Positions 24,972-36,039 of a stretch of 64,000 nucleotides of DNA are shown one piece after another; positions within the stretch are counted from its first letter, which is position 1; each line of letters opens with the position of its first letter. This DNA is from Paracoccaceae bacterium. GTDB lineage: Bacteria > Pseudomonadota > Alphaproteobacteria > Rhodobacterales > Rhodobacteraceae. Location of the stretch: positions 1 to 64,000 of the forward strand of contig JAQWQJ010000097.1 of assembly GCA_029244725.1 (NCBI GenBank), in the 5' to 3' direction. Below the pieces are notes generated by a model. That model saw only the letters and a program-made list of their open reading frames with translations. It searched no databases and was not told the origin of the DNA. Position numbers and translations under genes: made by a program.

Positions 24972-26420
24972 ATGTCGAAGGCGCTGATGATCCAAGGCAC
25001 GGGCTCTAACGTCGGCAAGTCGATGCTTGTCGCGGGTTTATGCCGTGCTGCGTATCGTCGGGGTCTGCGCGTCGCACCATTTAAGCCGCAAAACATGTCG
25101 AATAACGCCGCTGTAACCTCGGACGGTGGGGAAATCGGGCGCGCACAGGCTTTGCAAGCCAAGGCGTGTGGGCTGTCCCCGATTGTAGATATGAACCCAG
25201 TTTTGCTAAAGCCTGAAACGGACGTGGGGTCTCAGGTTGTCGTGCAAGGCAAGCGAATGGCGACTGTAAAGGCGCGGGACTATGCGCAATTAAAGCCAAA
25301 GCTAATGGAAAAAGTTCTCGAGAGTTTTGAGCGTTTGAAGGCCGAATTCGACTTGGTTTTGGTCGAAGGCGCAGGTAGCCCTGCTGAGGTTAATTTGCGC
25401 GCCGGCGATATTGCGAACATGGGTTTTGCGAGGGCCGCAGATGTACCGGTTGTCCTTGCAGGCGATATCGATCGCGGTGGTGTTATTGCGCAGATCGTCG
25501 GAACGCAGGCCGTCATTGATGAAGATGATGCCGCTTTGATACAGGGCTTTTTGATCAACCGTTTTCGCGGCGATCCAACGCTGTTTGATCAGGGCTATAT
25601 TATGATTGAACAGCAAACTGGATGGGATGGGTTTGGCACGCTGCCTTGGTTTCCAGATGCTTGGAAACTGCCCGCCGAAGATGCTTTGGATCTTGGGTCT
25701 AGCAAAGGGGGTGGGGATTTTCACATCGTTTGCCTTGGACTTTCACGTATAGCGAATTTTGACGATCTCGATCCGCTGGGACAAGAACACAACGTTCGTC
25801 TTACCATGCTTCGCGCGGGAGAGGTTTTGCCGGTTGATGCAGATCTGGTGATTATCCCCGGTAGCAAATCAACGCGTGGCGATCTGCAGTTTTTGCGGCA
25901 ACAGGGCTGGGACATTGACCTTCAGGCCCATGTTCGCCGTGGCGGGCACGTGTTGGGTATCTGTGGTGGATACCAAATGCTTGGGCGTAAAATACACGAT
26001 CCTAATGGCATTGAAGGGCAGGCGGGGTCTAGCGATGGGTTAGCGCTGTTGGACATCGAAACGACGATGACTTCAGAAAAAAGCCTGTCTGAAACGACCG
26101 CTGTACATGTGGAAAGCCAACAAGAATTCTTGGGCTATGAAATTCACATCGGTCAAACACAAGGGCCCGATTGTGCGCGGCCGTTTGCTAGAACTGGTGA
26201 CCGGAACGAGGGCGCAATCAGCGCAGACGGTCGTGTTATCGGCAGTTATTTCCATGGGATGTTTCGTGATGATGCATTCAGACAGGCATTTTTGCAGAAA
26301 CTAGGGACTAAATCGTCTGGGCTGGATTACGACGCGACGGTTGAAGCGGTTTTAGAGCGGCTTGCGGACCATTTGGAAGCGCATTTGGATGTTGACGGAC
26401 TGTTGGCCTTAGCGCGTTAG
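24972..26420 (+). CDS. cobQ: Cobyric acid synthase CobQ
   Basis: The 482-residue amidotransferase has an ATP-binding domain ([20 protein letters not shown], then [16 protein letters not shown]) and a C-terminal glutaminase domain with the nucleophile in [14 protein letters not shown] and a final HGMF. It amidates the b, d, e and g side chains of the adenosylated diamide. It follows the Lin0512 pair. Its 3' end overlaps that of the convergent cobC by 12 bases. Confidence 0.95.
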   Translation: MSKALMIQGTGSNVGKSMLVAGLCRAAYRRGLRVAPFKPQNMSNNAAVTSDGGEIGRAQALQAKACGLSPIVDMNPVLLKPETDVGSQVVVQGKRMATVKARDYAQLKPKLMEKVLESFERLKAEFDLVLVEGAGSPAEVNLRAGDIANMGFARAADVPVVLAGDIDRGGVIAQIVGTQAVIDEDDAALIQGFLINRFRGDPTLFDQGYIMIEQQTGWDGFGTLPWFPDAWKLPAEDALDLGSSKGGGDFHIVCLGLSRIANFDDLDPLGQEHNVRLTMLRAGEVLPVDADLVIIPGSKSTRGDLQFLRQQGWDIDLQAHVRRGGHVLGICGGYQMLGRKIHDPNGIEGQAGSSDGLALLDIETTMTSEKSLSETTAVHVESQQEFLGYEIHIGQTQGPDCARPFARTGDRNEGAISADGRVIGSYFHGMFRDDAFRQAFLQKLGTKSSGLDYDATVEAVLERLADHLEAHLDVDGLLALAR

Positions 26421-27374
26421 GGCCTTTTCAAGTTGGTCCCAACGATGTTCTCCATGCGGCAGCCCTAAGCGAATCCAACGATCCGAATAGGGAAATATGC
26501 GCGACCATATGTGATGACGTGCAAGATGGTGCTGAGCTTCGACTGCATTGTCGGTTTCATAAAGACGGAACAGCGTCGTACCACCTTTGACGACCCAGCC
26601 GTTTGCCGTCGCCATAGCGTCCATTCGTGCGGCGTCTTTTGCCAATCGGGCGATGGTTTCAGCTTTCCATGCCGTATCTGAAAGCGCCGCACATCCAACT
26701 TCAATCGCTGGGCCTGACACAGGCCAAGGGCCCGAAAGTTCACTGATTTTGCCAACTATGTCTTGTGACCCGAGAACAAATCCTAGCCGCAGTCCCGCCA
26801 AGCCGTAGAACTTTCCGAAGGATCGAAATACGACGACATTTGCCGCTTTGGATTGGCTTAGTACCGAATTTTCGGCGTGTGGATCACAAAAACTTTCGTC
26901 GATGACAAGGCAACCGACTTTGCTTGCCAATTCCACAAGATCGCTAACTTCAAAGAAGTCGCCGGTGGGATTGTTGGGGTTAACCACAACGGCGAGTTCT
27001 GCGCCTTCTAGCGCACATAGCGTTTCAACTTCTTCAACGTCTAAACCTGCCGCACGCATGCTCGCCGCGTGTTCATTGTATGTCGGTGTGAAAATCCGCG
27101 CGGTTTTTGCTGACAGAATACGCGGAAGCATTTGAATACCCGCTTGAGCACCCGCAGTTGGCAAACAAGCCCAATCCGTACTGTAGGCAATTTTAGCCGC
27201 TTGTATCAGCGCGCCCTGTGCAGATTTAGTTGGAAGAGTGTTCCACGCCGCGTCAGACAACGCGGGCAGGGAATACGCCGCCGGATTTATTCCAGTCGAC
27301 AAATCAAGCCAAGCGGCGGGATGTCCGCCAAACTCGGCTATAGCCGCGTCCAAATTGCCGCCGTGATCGCGCAT
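26409..27374 (-). CDS. cobC: Threonine-phosphate decarboxylase CobC
   Basis: The 321-residue PLP enzyme of the aspartate aminotransferase fold starts [29 protein letters not shown], contains [12 protein letters not shown], and has the PLP lysine in [19 protein letters not shown]. It should form aminopropanol phosphate, the linker of the nucleotide loop. It is encoded with cobD and the threonine kinase, which supply its partner and substrate. Confidence 0.92.
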   Translation of the reverse strand: MRDHGGNLDAAIAEFGGHPAAWLDLSTGINPAAYSLPALSDAAWNTLPTKSAQGALIQAAKIAYSTDWACLPTAGAQAGIQMLPRILSAKTARIFTPTYNEHAASMRAAGLDVEEVETLCALEGAELAVVVNPNNPTGDFFEVSDLVELASKVGCLVIDESFCDPHAENSVLSQSKAANVVVFRSFGKFYGLAGLRLGFVLGSQDIVGKISELSGPWPVSGPAIEVGCAALSDTAWKAETIARLAKDAARMDAMATANGWVVKGGTTLFRLYETDNAVEAQHHLARHHIWSRIFPYSDRWIRLGLPHGEHRWDQLEKALTR

Positions 27375-27385
27375 TATGCTGTGTC

Positions 27386-28327
27386 CTAAAATAACGTAAG
27401 CAAGATGAGAACCGCCGCAAGACCGTACATCGCACGCTTAAACAAACCCAACGATGCCGTGACATCAGCCGGCACTACATCACGTCCATTTTCGTTCACC
27501 CACGCATCGGAGGTAGGACCTGTTTCATAGTCTCTTGGACCTGAGAGCCTTACACCCAAAGCGCCCGCCATTGCGCCTTCGGGCCAGCCCGCATTGGGTG
27601 ATCTGTGCTTTTTGGCGTCAAAACTAATAACGGCAAGTGCAGCTTTCGGTTTGGCGGACGTGAACGCGTAAAGCCAACCGGTTAATCTAGCGGGGATAAA
27701 ATTGACGACATCGTCAATCCGCGCAGACGCCCAGCCAAAATCCAAATATTTGGCGGTTTTGTAGCCAATCATGGAATCCAGCGTATTGATGGCTTTGTAG
27801 GCCATTATTCCAGGAATGCCGAAAATCACGCCCCAAAAGACAGGTGCCACGATGCCGTCAGACGTGTTTTCAGCTAGGCTTTCTATTGCCGCACGTCCAA
27901 TACCAGCGTTATCAAGGCTCTCTGGATTGCGCCCTACGATCAAGCTCACAGCCGCGCGTGCTTCGGACAAATGGTTTTGTTCTAGCGGAATCGCGATGTC
28001 CTCGACATGCGTGTACATTGAGTTCACGGCTAGAAGCGGCCAGACGATGAGAACCGACAAAGCGAAGCCAAGAATGCCTTCGCCGATGGCGCCTTGAATG
28101 AACTGGCCAAGATAAAAGCACCCTCCGATCAAGAAAAGGGCTGTTATCACCCCCATGAGTTTTTTGGTCGCTGGATGCCAGTCAGGCCGGTTCAATGTCT
28201 TATCAAAGCGACGAATTAATCTTCCGAGCCAACTAACAGGATGCCCAATGGCTTTGAAAAGCGCATTCGGCCATCCGACCACTGCATCGAGCAATAAAGC
28301 GCAAAGCATGATTGCTGCGGTGGTCAT
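27386..28327 (-). CDS. cobD: Adenosylcobinamide-phosphate synthase CobD/CbiB
   Basis: The 313-residue inner-membrane protein has the CbiB pattern: ALLLDAVVGWPNALFKAIGHPVSWLG, then ESLAENTSDGIVAPVFWGVIFG and MIGYKTAKYLDFGWASARIDD. It has four to five membrane spans. It attaches aminopropanol phosphate to cobyric acid. The start overlaps the stop of the upstream kinase as ATGA, and cobC follows 11 bases downstream. Confidence 0.93.
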   Translation of the reverse strand: MTTAAIMLCALLLDAVVGWPNALFKAIGHPVSWLGRLIRRFDKTLNRPDWHPATKKLMGVITALFLIGGCFYLGQFIQGAIGEGILGFALSVLIVWPLLAVNSMYTHVEDIAIPLEQNHLSEARAAVSLIVGRNPESLDNAGIGRAAIESLAENTSDGIVAPVFWGVIFGIPGIMAYKAINTLDSMIGYKTAKYLDFGWASARIDDVVNFIPARLTGWLYAFTSAKPKAALAVISFDAKKHRSPNAGWPEGAMAGALGVRLSGPRDYETGPTSDAWVNENGRDVVPADVTASLGLFKRAMYGLAAVLILLTLF

Positions 28328-29169
28328 GTGTACGCTCCCGTTTTGAATGTTGCCGCGCCAGAATACCCTGCCTCGGTCAATAGGTTCAATCCTGATTGAG
28401 GAGTGTCGTTAGGTTTGAATAAAAATCCACGGGCAGAACCCGTATGTGCACGAATAATTCCGATGGCACCTAGGTCCTTTGCGACGGTTTCAGACGGGTC
28501 CGCGTCTGCACCCCTTAGCTCTGATGTGCGCTTGGCGGATTCTGTCGATAGATCAGCGACTTTAGTGTGATCTTGCGCCTCTGTAGCGTCGCGCCAACTA
28601 GGAATTAAGTCAGAGATATCGGGGAAATTGTTGTCCGCTGGGTCCGTTCTTTTTGGATCACCCCACATAGCCCCTAGAATTTCAAACGGTGGAGGGGACG
28701 CGAATTTATCAAGGATTTTTGCCTCGCGTGATGCCCATAACAACTGATCAAACTCTGGATACATAATCGGATCTGATGCACCCTCAACTGAAATGATTGC
28801 CTGCGCCAATGCCGCCAATGAGATATCCGATTTTGTCACAGCGCGCGCTACGGCCAACAACGACGCAGTAGACGCCCCTAATCCGGCACCGAATTGCATA
28901 TTTGATGTTAATCGAACGTGACCCTGCGGTGCTCGCTTAAGTGCCGTGAACAACTCAACAAGGAAGTCCCGCGGTAGGCTTGGAAGGCTATCGTCGTAGT
29001 GTAAATCGGAAGATTCAGTGTAATTCGCGCGCACCCAAAAAAGCGGACATTGAACGCTAATCAGTCCAATTAGGCCATTTTCGCCCAAGCGTCCTTGCAT
29101 CCATTCGCCGAAATGCCCGTTGGCCTTGGCGATGCGCGTTTCCAGAATGTTGTTAGATATCGTCACCAA
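28324..29169 (-). CDS. PduX-like L-threonine kinase (GHMP family)
   Basis: The 281-residue GHMP kinase has ANGHFGEWMQG near residue 15 and the phosphate loop SNMQFGAGLGASTASLLAVARA at about 89-110. The rest fits PduX, which makes threonine phosphate for the cobalamin aminopropanol arm. The gene overlaps cobD as ATGA, and CobC would use its product directly, so context supports the substrate. Other GHMP substrates cannot be excluded. It diverges from cobU with almost no gap. Confidence 0.8.
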   Translation of the reverse strand: MVTISNNILETRIAKANGHFGEWMQGRLGENGLIGLISVQCPLFWVRANYTESSDLHYDDSLPSLPRDFLVELFTALKRAPQGHVRLTSNMQFGAGLGASTASLLAVARAVTKSDISLAALAQAIISVEGASDPIMYPEFDQLLWASREAKILDKFASPPPFEILGAMWGDPKRTDPADNNFPDISDLIPSWRDATEAQDHTKVADLSTESAKRTSELRGADADPSETVAKDLGAIGIIRAHTGSARGFLFKPNDTPQSGLNLLTEAGYSGAATFKTGAYT

Positions 29170-29210
29170 TGCCTTCCCTTTGGTCGAAGATTATGCAATG
29201 TCACAGCCCC

Positions 29211-29735
29211 ATGAAAAAGTCGATACTCATCACTGGTGGCGCGCGCTCAGGCAAAAGCGCCATAGCAGAGCGCCTGACTAAGAAACTAGGCGCTAGCCCG
29301 GTCTATTTGGCTACGGCTAAGGCCTATGACGATGAAATGACGGTCCGCATTGACGCCCACAAAGCTCGCAGGGGGGGCGAATGGACGACTGTTCAGGTTG
29401 ATGTCGACCTTTCTAGTGCTTTAATCGGCAGCGACCACGGGCAACCAAGATTGGTGGATTGTCTAACGCTTTGGCTGACAAATGTTATGCTTTCGGGCGG
29501 TGATGTTAATGCGCGTACAGGCGATTTGATCGTCGCTTTGGAAAAGCAATCCTCTCCGGTCGTGTTTGTCACAAACGAAGTCGGCTCTGGCATAGTTCCA
29601 GATAGCAAACTTGGACGAGATTTCCGGGATGCCGCAGGTGCCTTGAATCAGCAAATTGCACAAGCATGTGACGAAGTTTATCTGGCCGTTTCCGGCCAAG
29701 CACTGAAAGTAAAACCGAATGACATCGAATTTTGA
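29211..29735 (+). CDS. cobU: Adenosylcobinamide kinase/guanylyltransferase CobU (CobP)
   Basis: The 174-residue bifunctional enzyme has the P-loop ILITGGARSGKSAIAERL, AKAYDDEMTVRIDAHKARRGG with the guanylated histidine, and VTNEVGSGIVPDSKLGRDFRD. It phosphorylates adenosylcobinamide and transfers GMP to it. The ATG at 29211 best fits the family; in-frame ATGs at 29193 and earlier have no clearer ribosome-binding site. It overlaps cobT by 17 bases. Confidence 0.93.
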   Translation: MKKSILITGGARSGKSAIAERLTKKLGASPVYLATAKAYDDEMTVRIDAHKARRGGEWTTVQVDVDLSSALIGSDHGQPRLVDCLTLWLTNVMLSGGDVNARTGDLIVALEKQSSPVVFVTNEVGSGIVPDSKLGRDFRDAAGALNQQIAQACDEVYLAVSGQALKVKPNDIEF

Positions 29736-30735
29736 GATTTCCAACCTGAGCGATGTAGCAGGTTTGGTCAAAGACCTGCCACGCTTTGACGAAGATTCAG
29801 CACAAGCAGCTACGGACCGTCAGAACTCGTTAACCAAGCCCCCAGGTGCTTTGGGTAAGCTTGAGGACATCGCGATCTTCATGGCGGGATGGCAGAAAAC
29901 GGAACGTCCTAAAATCGACAATGCACAGGCATTGGTTTTTGCGGGTAATCACGGAATTTGCACTCAGGGTGTAAATCCATTTCCGCAAGAGGTTACCGTA
30001 CAAATGGTAGCCAACTTTGAACATGGCGGAGCTGCGATAAATCAACTGTGCCAAGCAAATGGTGCGGATCTTTCGGTGGTCGCTCTGGACCTTGATACGC
30101 CGACGGCGGATTTTACCACCGGTCCAGCGATGTCAGAAACAGAGTGTCTTGCTGCAATGAATAAGGGCGCGCAAGCTGTTGATTCGACAGCGGATATTTT
30201 GATTTTGGGCGAAATGGGTATCGGTAATTCCACGGTCGCCGCTGCACTTGCCGCCGCCGTCTTCAACGGTGAGCCTGCGGATTGGGTGGGGCGTGGCACA
30301 GGCTCTGACGACGATGGTGTTAAGCGAAAAATCGATGCAATTTCGAGCGGCTTGAAACTACATGGCGACCAAAATGCAATGGGCATATTGACCTCGCTCG
30401 GCGGGCGTGAGCAGGCTGCGATTTGTGGAGCAGTGTTGGCAGCCCGCGCTTATGGCATTCCTGTAATCTTAGATGGCTACATCTGCACAGCATCGGTCGC
30501 GCCTTTGCATTTGGCGCAATCATCGTTGTTGGATCATTGTCTGGTTGGACATCTTAGTGTTGAGCCGGGGCATCAAAAGCTTCTAACGGCGATGGATAAA
30601 TCAGCGATCCTGAACTTCGATATGCGTTTGGGCGAAGGCTCTGGTGCTGCGCTGGCGCTTGGCATCGTAAAAAGCGCGTTGGCGTGCCACAACGGAATGG
30701 CGACCTTCGCCGAAGCACAAGTTTCGGGCGGCTAA
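29719..30735 (+). CDS. cobT: Nicotinate-nucleotide-dimethylbenzimidazole phosphoribosyltransferase CobT
   Basis: The 338-residue enzyme has TKPPGALGKLEDIAIFMAG, VFAGNHGICTQGVNPFPQEVT, EMGIGNSTVAAAL and the catalytic-glutamate end LGEGSGAALALGI. It makes alpha-ribazole phosphate for the lower ligand. The partner synthase (CobV/CobS type), often next to it, is absent here. It is followed by a convergent sulfotransferase-like gene with four overlapping bases. Confidence 0.95.
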   Translation: MTSNFEISNLSDVAGLVKDLPRFDEDSAQAATDRQNSLTKPPGALGKLEDIAIFMAGWQKTERPKIDNAQALVFAGNHGICTQGVNPFPQEVTVQMVANFEHGGAAINQLCQANGADLSVVALDLDTPTADFTTGPAMSETECLAAMNKGAQAVDSTADILILGEMGIGNSTVAAALAAAVFNGEPADWVGRGTGSDDDGVKRKIDAISSGLKLHGDQNAMGILTSLGGREQAAICGAVLAARAYGIPVILDGYICTASVAPLHLAQSSLLDHCLVGHLSVEPGHQKLLTAMDKSAILNFDMRLGEGSGAALALGIVKSALACHNGMATFAEAQVSGG

Positions 30736-31385
30736 ACGCTTTCCCAAAGGGCAAATTCTTCCAGCCACTTTCGACGAAGTTTTTCTTCTACTGCGACCGA
30801 AAGTTTCAGATCCCTCTCAGGTGAAACATTCACCTGAGGGAGCTCGATCTTTCGACTGAGTCGATTTTCCAGAAATTCCACGTATCGCGGCATGTCCTCA
30901 TAGCGAAACATATGGGTCGCCCCGACCGTATCGTCACGATTAGTCAAGAACTTCAATTGCGATCCTACATGTGCAAAAGGGGCGCTTTCCCCCTTTACCG
31001 CCTCTAGCACAAAGTCATCGAATGACATGTTGGCTGTTGAATTTGGTAGACCGTCAAGTTCAGGCCTAGATCGATATTTGTACCAACTTCCTAGCCAATC
31101 AACTGGGTTGCGCAACATTGCGGCGGTTTCAAGTTCCTTATCGGCGGCTTTCATGAAGAAAGGCTTAAGAAACCTGTCATATCGATAAATTGGTAAGTGT
31201 TTGAGAATCGGTGGGTCTAGAATCGCCATTGACGCATGGGGCGCAAGCGCGTGTTCTATTGCAGTCGTTCCAGTCTTAGGAACTGCCAGCAACGCAAGGT
31301 TTTCTTTCCAGAATACAAGCACTTTGCCATAATCCTCATTCGTTTTTTTACAGATAAACCACTCTTTAACCCTGACGCGCAACAT
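30732..31385 (-). CDS. Sulfotransferase-like protein
   Basis: The 217-residue protein has the PAPS-binding loop AVPKTGTTAIEHAL (34-47) and a downstream AAMLRNPVDWLGSWYKYR that matches the 3'-phosphate-binding arginine/serine region of sulfotransferases. The acceptor is unknown. The first 21 residues may not belong; a GTG at 31322 would start it at VLVFWKEN, close to usual family starts. It reads away from recA. Confidence 0.7.
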   Translation of the reverse strand: MLRVRVKEWFICKKTNEDYGKVLVFWKENLALLAVPKTGTTAIEHALAPHASMAILDPPILKHLPIYRYDRFLKPFFMKAADKELETAAMLRNPVDWLGSWYKYRSRPELDGLPNSTANMSFDDFVLEAVKGESAPFAHVGSQLKFLTNRDDTVGATHMFRYEDMPRYVEFLENRLSRKIELPQVNVSPERDLKLSVAVEEKLRRKWLEEFALWESV

Positions 31386-31439
31386 TGGAATTCGTGAGAA
31401 TTAGATTGCTTTGTTCTCGTTTTGATCTCATAAGGGTGA

Positions 31440-31454
31440 GAACAAGATAAGAAC
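31440..31454 (+). promoter_or_regulatory. SOS box (LexA site) of recA
   Basis: GAAC-AAGATAA-GAAC matches the alphaproteobacterial LexA consensus GAAC-N7-GAAC exactly and lies about 50 bases upstream of the recA start. A degenerate site GTTC-N7-GATC (31413-31427) lies just before it. LexA repression and DNA-damage induction of recA are expected. Confidence 0.88.
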
Positions 31455-31505
31455 ATAGCGACAATTGCCGATGGGCAAGAAACGTGAAACAAGGGTGTAA
31501 GCAGT

Positions 31506-32585
31506 ATGGCAACGGCAGATTTATTATCAATGACAAATAAGAAAAGCGCAGACAAGCAAAAGGCTCTTGATAGTGCCTTAGCCCAGATTGAACGCCAATT
31601 TGGCAAGGGTTCGATCATGAAACTTGGGGGCGATAACCCGATCCCTGAGATCGAGTCTACATCGACCGGATCGCTTGGTCTGGACATCGGGCTTGGTATC
31701 GGCGGCATCCCCAAAGGGCGAATTGTTGAAATCTACGGTCCTGAAAGCTCTGGTAAAACGACGCTGACACTTCATTGCGTCGCGGAAGAGCAAAAAAAGG
31801 GCGGCGTATGTGCATTCGTCGATGCGGAACACGCTCTCGACCCTATTTATGCGCGTAAACTTGGCGTTGATCTTGATGAATTGCTGATCTCTCAGCCTGA
31901 TACGGGTGAGCAAGCGCTAGAAATCGTTGATACGCTGGTGCGTTCCGGTGCTGTTAACATGATCGTGGTCGACTCGGTCGCTGCTTTAACACCTAAGTCT
32001 GAACTAGAAGGCGACATGGGCGATAGCAGCGTTGGCGTTCATGCCCGCTTGATGAGCCAAGCGATGCGTAAGTTGACTGGTTCTATCAATCGCACAAACT
32101 GTACTGTGATCTTCATCAACCAAATCCGGATGAAAATCGGCGTGATGTTTGGTTCGCCCGAAACGACGACCGGTGGCAATGCGTTGAAATTCTACAGTTC
32201 CGTGCGTCTGGATATTCGTCGCATTGGCGCAATTAAAGATCGCGACGAAGTTGTTGGCAATGCGACCCGGGTAAAAGTGGTGAAAAACAAAGTTGCACCT
32301 CCATTCAAGCAAGTTGAATTCGACATCATGTATGGCGAAGGAATTTCCAAAAATGGCGAGTTGCTTGATCTTGGTGTGAAAGCGGGTGTTGTCGAAAAAT
32401 CTGGTAGCTGGTTCAGTTACGGTGATGAACGCATAGGCCAAGGGCGTGAGAACGCTAAAAATTACCTTAAAGAAAACAGCCGGACAGCGTTCGAGATAGA
32501 AGATAAAATCCGCGCTGCCCATGGGTTAGAGTTCGATATGCCCAAAGGCGGGTCTAAGGACGATGACGATATCTTAGAAGCATAA
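31506..32585 (+). CDS. recA: Recombinase RecA
   Basis: The 359-residue protein has Walker [10 protein letters not shown] (78-86), [19 protein letters not shown] with the Walker B aspartate, the MAW-like [15 protein letters not shown], and the loop-2 sequence [19 protein letters not shown]. Length and motifs are normal. It performs strand exchange and triggers LexA cleavage. It has its own SOS box upstream and a strong terminator downstream, and precedes alaS as in many bacteria. Confidence 0.98.
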   Translation: MATADLLSMTNKKSADKQKALDSALAQIERQFGKGSIMKLGGDNPIPEIESTSTGSLGLDIGLGIGGIPKGRIVEIYGPESSGKTTLTLHCVAEEQKKGGVCAFVDAEHALDPIYARKLGVDLDELLISQPDTGEQALEIVDTLVRSGAVNMIVVDSVAALTPKSELEGDMGDSSVGVHARLMSQAMRKLTGSINRTNCTVIFINQIRMKIGVMFGSPETTTGGNALKFYSSVRLDIRRIGAIKDRDEVVGNATRVKVVKNKVAPPFKQVEFDIMYGEGISKNGELLDLGVKAGVVEKSGSWFSYGDERIGQGRENAKNYLKENSRTAFEIEDKIRAAHGLEFDMPKGGSKDDDDILEA

Positions 32586-32609
32586 ATTCATTCGTAGAGA
32601 ATGACTTTG

Positions 32610-32640
32610 AACCGGCGGCTCTAACCGCCGGTTTTTTCTT
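32610..32640 (+). terminator. Terminator after recA
   Basis: AACCGGCGG pairs with CCGCCGGTT around a six-base loop and is followed by a run of Ts ending near 32640, 25 bases after the recA stop. Confidence 0.92.
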
Positions 32641-32701
32641 GCTGTGGACACTGGATTGCTGGAGTTATACTCAGACCAAAAGCATTTTTTGAAAGACTGA
32701 T

Positions 32702-35359
32702 ATGGCCAGCTTGAATGATATCCGCTCAACCTTCCTGAACTACTTCGAAACTCAGGGGCATCAGGTTGTCGACTCTAGCCCGCTAGTTCCGCGGAATGAT
32801 CCAACGCTGATGTTCGCCAATTCTGGAATGGTGCAGTTTAAGAACTGTTTTACCGGAGTCGAAAAGCGCGATTATGTTCGGGCCACGACCTCGCAGAAAT
32901 GTGTGCGGGCAGGGGGCAAGCATAATGACCTCGATAATGTTGGCTATACCGCACGTCACCACACGTTTTTTGAGATGCTCGGAAATTTCAGCTTCGGAGA
33001 TTACTTCAAAAAAGAGGCCATTCCATTTGCGTGGAATTTGATCACCAAAGAGTTTGGTATCAATAAAGACAGGCTTCTGGTCACAGTTTATCACACCGAC
33101 GACGAAGCATATGAAATCTGGAAAAGCATCGGTGTTCCCGAAGAACGCATCATCCGCATCGCAACATCAGACAATTTTTGGCAAATGGGGCCAACTGGTC
33201 CTTGCGGCCCTTGCACTGAGATTTTCTATGACCACGGCGATCACATTTGGGGCGGACCTCCTGGCTCTCCTGAAGAAGACGGAGATCGCTTCATTGAGAT
33301 TTGGAACATCGTTTTCATGCAAAACGAACGTTTCGAAGACGGTTCGATGGTCGATTTGGCCATGCAGTCGATTGATACTGGTATGGGGTTAGAACGCATT
33401 GGCGCTTTGCTGCAGGGCAGCCACGACAACTACGATACGGATCTATTCAAATCATTGATCGAGGCATCTGCGCAGGAAACTTCGACTGATCCGTATGGCG
33501 CGCAAAACGTCCATCACCGTGTGATTGCAGACCATCTTCGTTCAACGTCATTCCTGATTGCCGATGGCGTAATGCCGTCTAACGATGGACGCGGATATGT
33601 CCTACGTCGGATAATGCGTCGCGCCATGCGACACGCACATTTGCTGGGCGCCAAAGACCCTGTGATGCACAAGCTTGTTCCGGCTTTGGTTCGTCAAATG
33701 GGCGCTGCCTATCCCGAATTGGGGCAGGCAAACGCGCTCATAGAAGAGACACTTCGTCTGGAAGAAACACGCTTCAAGCAGACTTTGGATCGCGGCCTAA
33801 AGCTGTTGGACGAAGAATTGATCGACATGCCAGAGGGTGCACCGTTCCCAGGTGAAACGGCGTTCAAATTATACGACACATTTGGTTTTCCGCTCGATTT
33901 GACGCAAGACGCATTGCGCGAAAAGGGCCGTGAAGTTGACACTGAAGGCTTTGATACCGCGATGGCAGCGCAAAAAGCTAAAGCGCGTGCGGCGTGGTCA
34001 GGAACTGGCGAAGCAGCGGATGCAACGATTTGGTTTGACGTGGCTGAGGAATTTGGAACGACGGATTTCCTTGGGTATGACACCGAAAAGGCCGAAGGTC
34101 AGATCATGGCTTTGGTCCAAGATGGCAAATTAGTCGATTCGGCCAAAAATGGGGAAAGCGTTCAAATTGTTCTGAACCAAACGCCGTTCTATGGCGAAAG
34201 CGGTGGTCAGGTTGGCGATACAGGCGTGATCCGAATTAACGAGGCGCTCGTCGAAATATCCGACACTAAAAAAGCGGCGGACGTCTTTATTCACATTGGC
34301 AAAGTTCTTGAGGGCGAAATTTCTCAGGGCGACGCAGCCGTGCTTGAGGTTGATCACAGTCGTCGATCCGCCATCCGTGCAAACCACTCGGCAACCCATT
34401 TGCTACATGAAGCATTGCGCCGCGCGCTTGGCGATCACGTTGCGCAAAAGGGATCTTTAAACGCTCATGACCGGTTGCGGTTTGACTTTAGTCACTCAAA
34501 GGCATTGTCCGGTGAGGAATTGGCCAAGGTTGAAACAGAAGTGAATACGTTCATTCGTCAAAACACATCCGTAGACACACGTATTATGACGCCCGACGAT
34601 GCCCGTGCTATTGGCGCTCAGGCGCTGTTTGGTGAGAAATACGGCGATGAAGTTCGCGTTGTCTCGATGGGCTTTGATGCGCAATCGGGTAAGGGCGGAA
34701 ATGGCTCAACCTATTCGCTGGAATTGTGCGGAGGTACCCACGTACGTCAAACCGGTGACATTGGCGTGTTTGTGTTGCTTGGTGATAGTGCCTCAAGCGC
34801 CGGTGTGCGCAGGATTGAAGCACTGACCGGCGAGGCTGCGCAAACGTACATGACCGACCAAGCCCAAAAATTGGGCCAAGTTGCGGGTATGCTTAAGTCG
34901 CAACCAAGCGATGTACCCGAGCGCGTAAAAGCATTGCTAGACGAACGAAAGGCATTGTCCAATGAGGTCGCGCAACTGCGTCGCGAGTTGGCGATGTCTG
35001 GTGGATCCGGTCAAGGTAACTCTGACGTGAAAGAGATTAATGGCGTCAAATTCGTCGCTCAGGTTCTGAATGGTGTTTCCGGTAAAGATTTACCGGCATT
35101 GATTGATGAGCATAAAGATCGAATTGGCAGTGGCGCAGTTCTTTTGATCGCCGAAACCGGTGGAAAAGTTGCTGTCGCAGCCGGTGTAAGCGCTGATTTA
35201 ACGTCGTCGATCAACGCGGTGGATCTTGTTAAGGCTGCAGTTACCGAGCTTGGCGGTAAAGGCGGCGGTGGGCGGGCTGACATGGCACAAGGCGGCGCAA
35301 AGGATGCTGCAAATTCTGAAGCAGCAATTGGCGCTGTTGAAGCGCTGATAGTAAGTTAA
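32702..35359 (+). CDS. alaS: Alanyl-tRNA synthetase
   Basis: The 885-residue enzyme starts [20 protein letters not shown]. It has the class II motif 2 region [14 protein letters not shown], the editing-site motif [11 protein letters not shown] with the later [13 protein letters not shown], and a C-terminal DHHA1 domain ending in [15 protein letters not shown]. It charges tRNA-Ala. The gene is complete and has its own terminator. Confidence 0.98.
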   Translation: MASLNDIRSTFLNYFETQGHQVVDSSPLVPRNDPTLMFANSGMVQFKNCFTGVEKRDYVRATTSQKCVRAGGKHNDLDNVGYTARHHTFFEMLGNFSFGDYFKKEAIPFAWNLITKEFGINKDRLLVTVYHTDDEAYEIWKSIGVPEERIIRIATSDNFWQMGPTGPCGPCTEIFYDHGDHIWGGPPGSPEEDGDRFIEIWNIVFMQNERFEDGSMVDLAMQSIDTGMGLERIGALLQGSHDNYDTDLFKSLIEASAQETSTDPYGAQNVHHRVIADHLRSTSFLIADGVMPSNDGRGYVLRRIMRRAMRHAHLLGAKDPVMHKLVPALVRQMGAAYPELGQANALIEETLRLEETRFKQTLDRGLKLLDEELIDMPEGAPFPGETAFKLYDTFGFPLDLTQDALREKGREVDTEGFDTAMAAQKAKARAAWSGTGEAADATIWFDVAEEFGTTDFLGYDTEKAEGQIMALVQDGKLVDSAKNGESVQIVLNQTPFYGESGGQVGDTGVIRINEALVEISDTKKAADVFIHIGKVLEGEISQGDAAVLEVDHSRRSAIRANHSATHLLHEALRRALGDHVAQKGSLNAHDRLRFDFSHSKALSGEELAKVETEVNTFIRQNTSVDTRIMTPDDARAIGAQALFGEKYGDEVRVVSMGFDAQSGKGGNGSTYSLELCGGTHVRQTGDIGVFVLLGDSASSAGVRRIEALTGEAAQTYMTDQAQKLGQVAGMLKSQPSDVPERVKALLDERKALSNEVAQLRRELAMSGGSGQGNSDVKEINGVKFVAQVLNGVSGKDLPALIDEHKDRIGSGAVLLIAETGGKVAVAAGVSADLTSSINAVDLVKAAVTELGGKGGGGRADMAQGGAKDAANSEAAIGAVEALIVS

Positions 35360-35364
35360 ATTGA

Positions 35365-35403
35365 GCGGGGGCATGACAGTTTGCCCCCATCAATCCTTTT
35401 TTA
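35365..35403 (+). terminator. Terminator after alaS
   Basis: GGGGGCA (35367-35373) and TGCCCCC (35382-35388) form a hairpin with an eight-base loop; a T-rich run follows at 35397-35402. Confidence 0.85.
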
Positions 35404-36039
35404 AGCTTTCAAAATCTCAACTCGCACGAATCAACAGAACGTCGTGATCGTCTCGCTTAGTGATGAAATGGACTGATCTGCAAACTATTGGTGCAGAAGA
35501 AGAAACAAAATAAATGGTGTCCAAAATGTGGCGGTTTAGTTGGCTTCAAGTTGCTTTGAGCGCTTCTACCGTTTCCAAAAAGGCGACAATTATCAAAACC
35601 CGATTGGTTGCAAAACGCGCTAATGATCCATGATAGTATGTATTTAACCCCTTTAGTGACAGATGCTGAACATTTGGATTGTTTCCATATCTACCTCTAA
35701 TCCCGTCACAATTGGTATTTGAAATCATCTAAATTTCCCATTCGAGACTGAATGAAGACACGCGAATGCCCCTTTTCTGACAATTTTAACTTTCGCCAAC
35801 CTCGCGCCAACTTTATAACTGACTTACCCGTACTGAGGTGACGTTGGCGATAAGCAGGGGGCCGCTTTCCACTGCCAACGATCCGGAACGAGGACCGAGA
35901 CGCAAATTGCCTTATGGCGTGAGCGGACCGGGAGCTGCCAAAAATTTGGTTACTCTTTGGTGAATTGGTTCAATCCGGCTTGGTGCGAGTATCTGTACGG
36001 GCCCTGTTGGGCCTGAGTAGTCGGTAAAGGGCTTTTAAT
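35404..36039. other. Long gene-free region before the RTX/Hint gene
   Basis: No reading frame of substance is present in about 630 bases. The last 230 bases are G+C-rich and contain the related segments GAGGACCGAGA and GCGGACCGGGA, then a short GGGCCC-TGTT-GGGCC hairpin (about 35999-36012). AAAGGG follows, 11 bases before the next start. This may be a structured leader for the downstream exoprotein gene; I do not recognise an RNA family. Confidence 0.4.

Noticed and set aside
32004-32522. A 172-residue frame antisense to recA
   Set aside because: It is a by-product of the recA codon pattern; no ribosome-binding site or family similarity.
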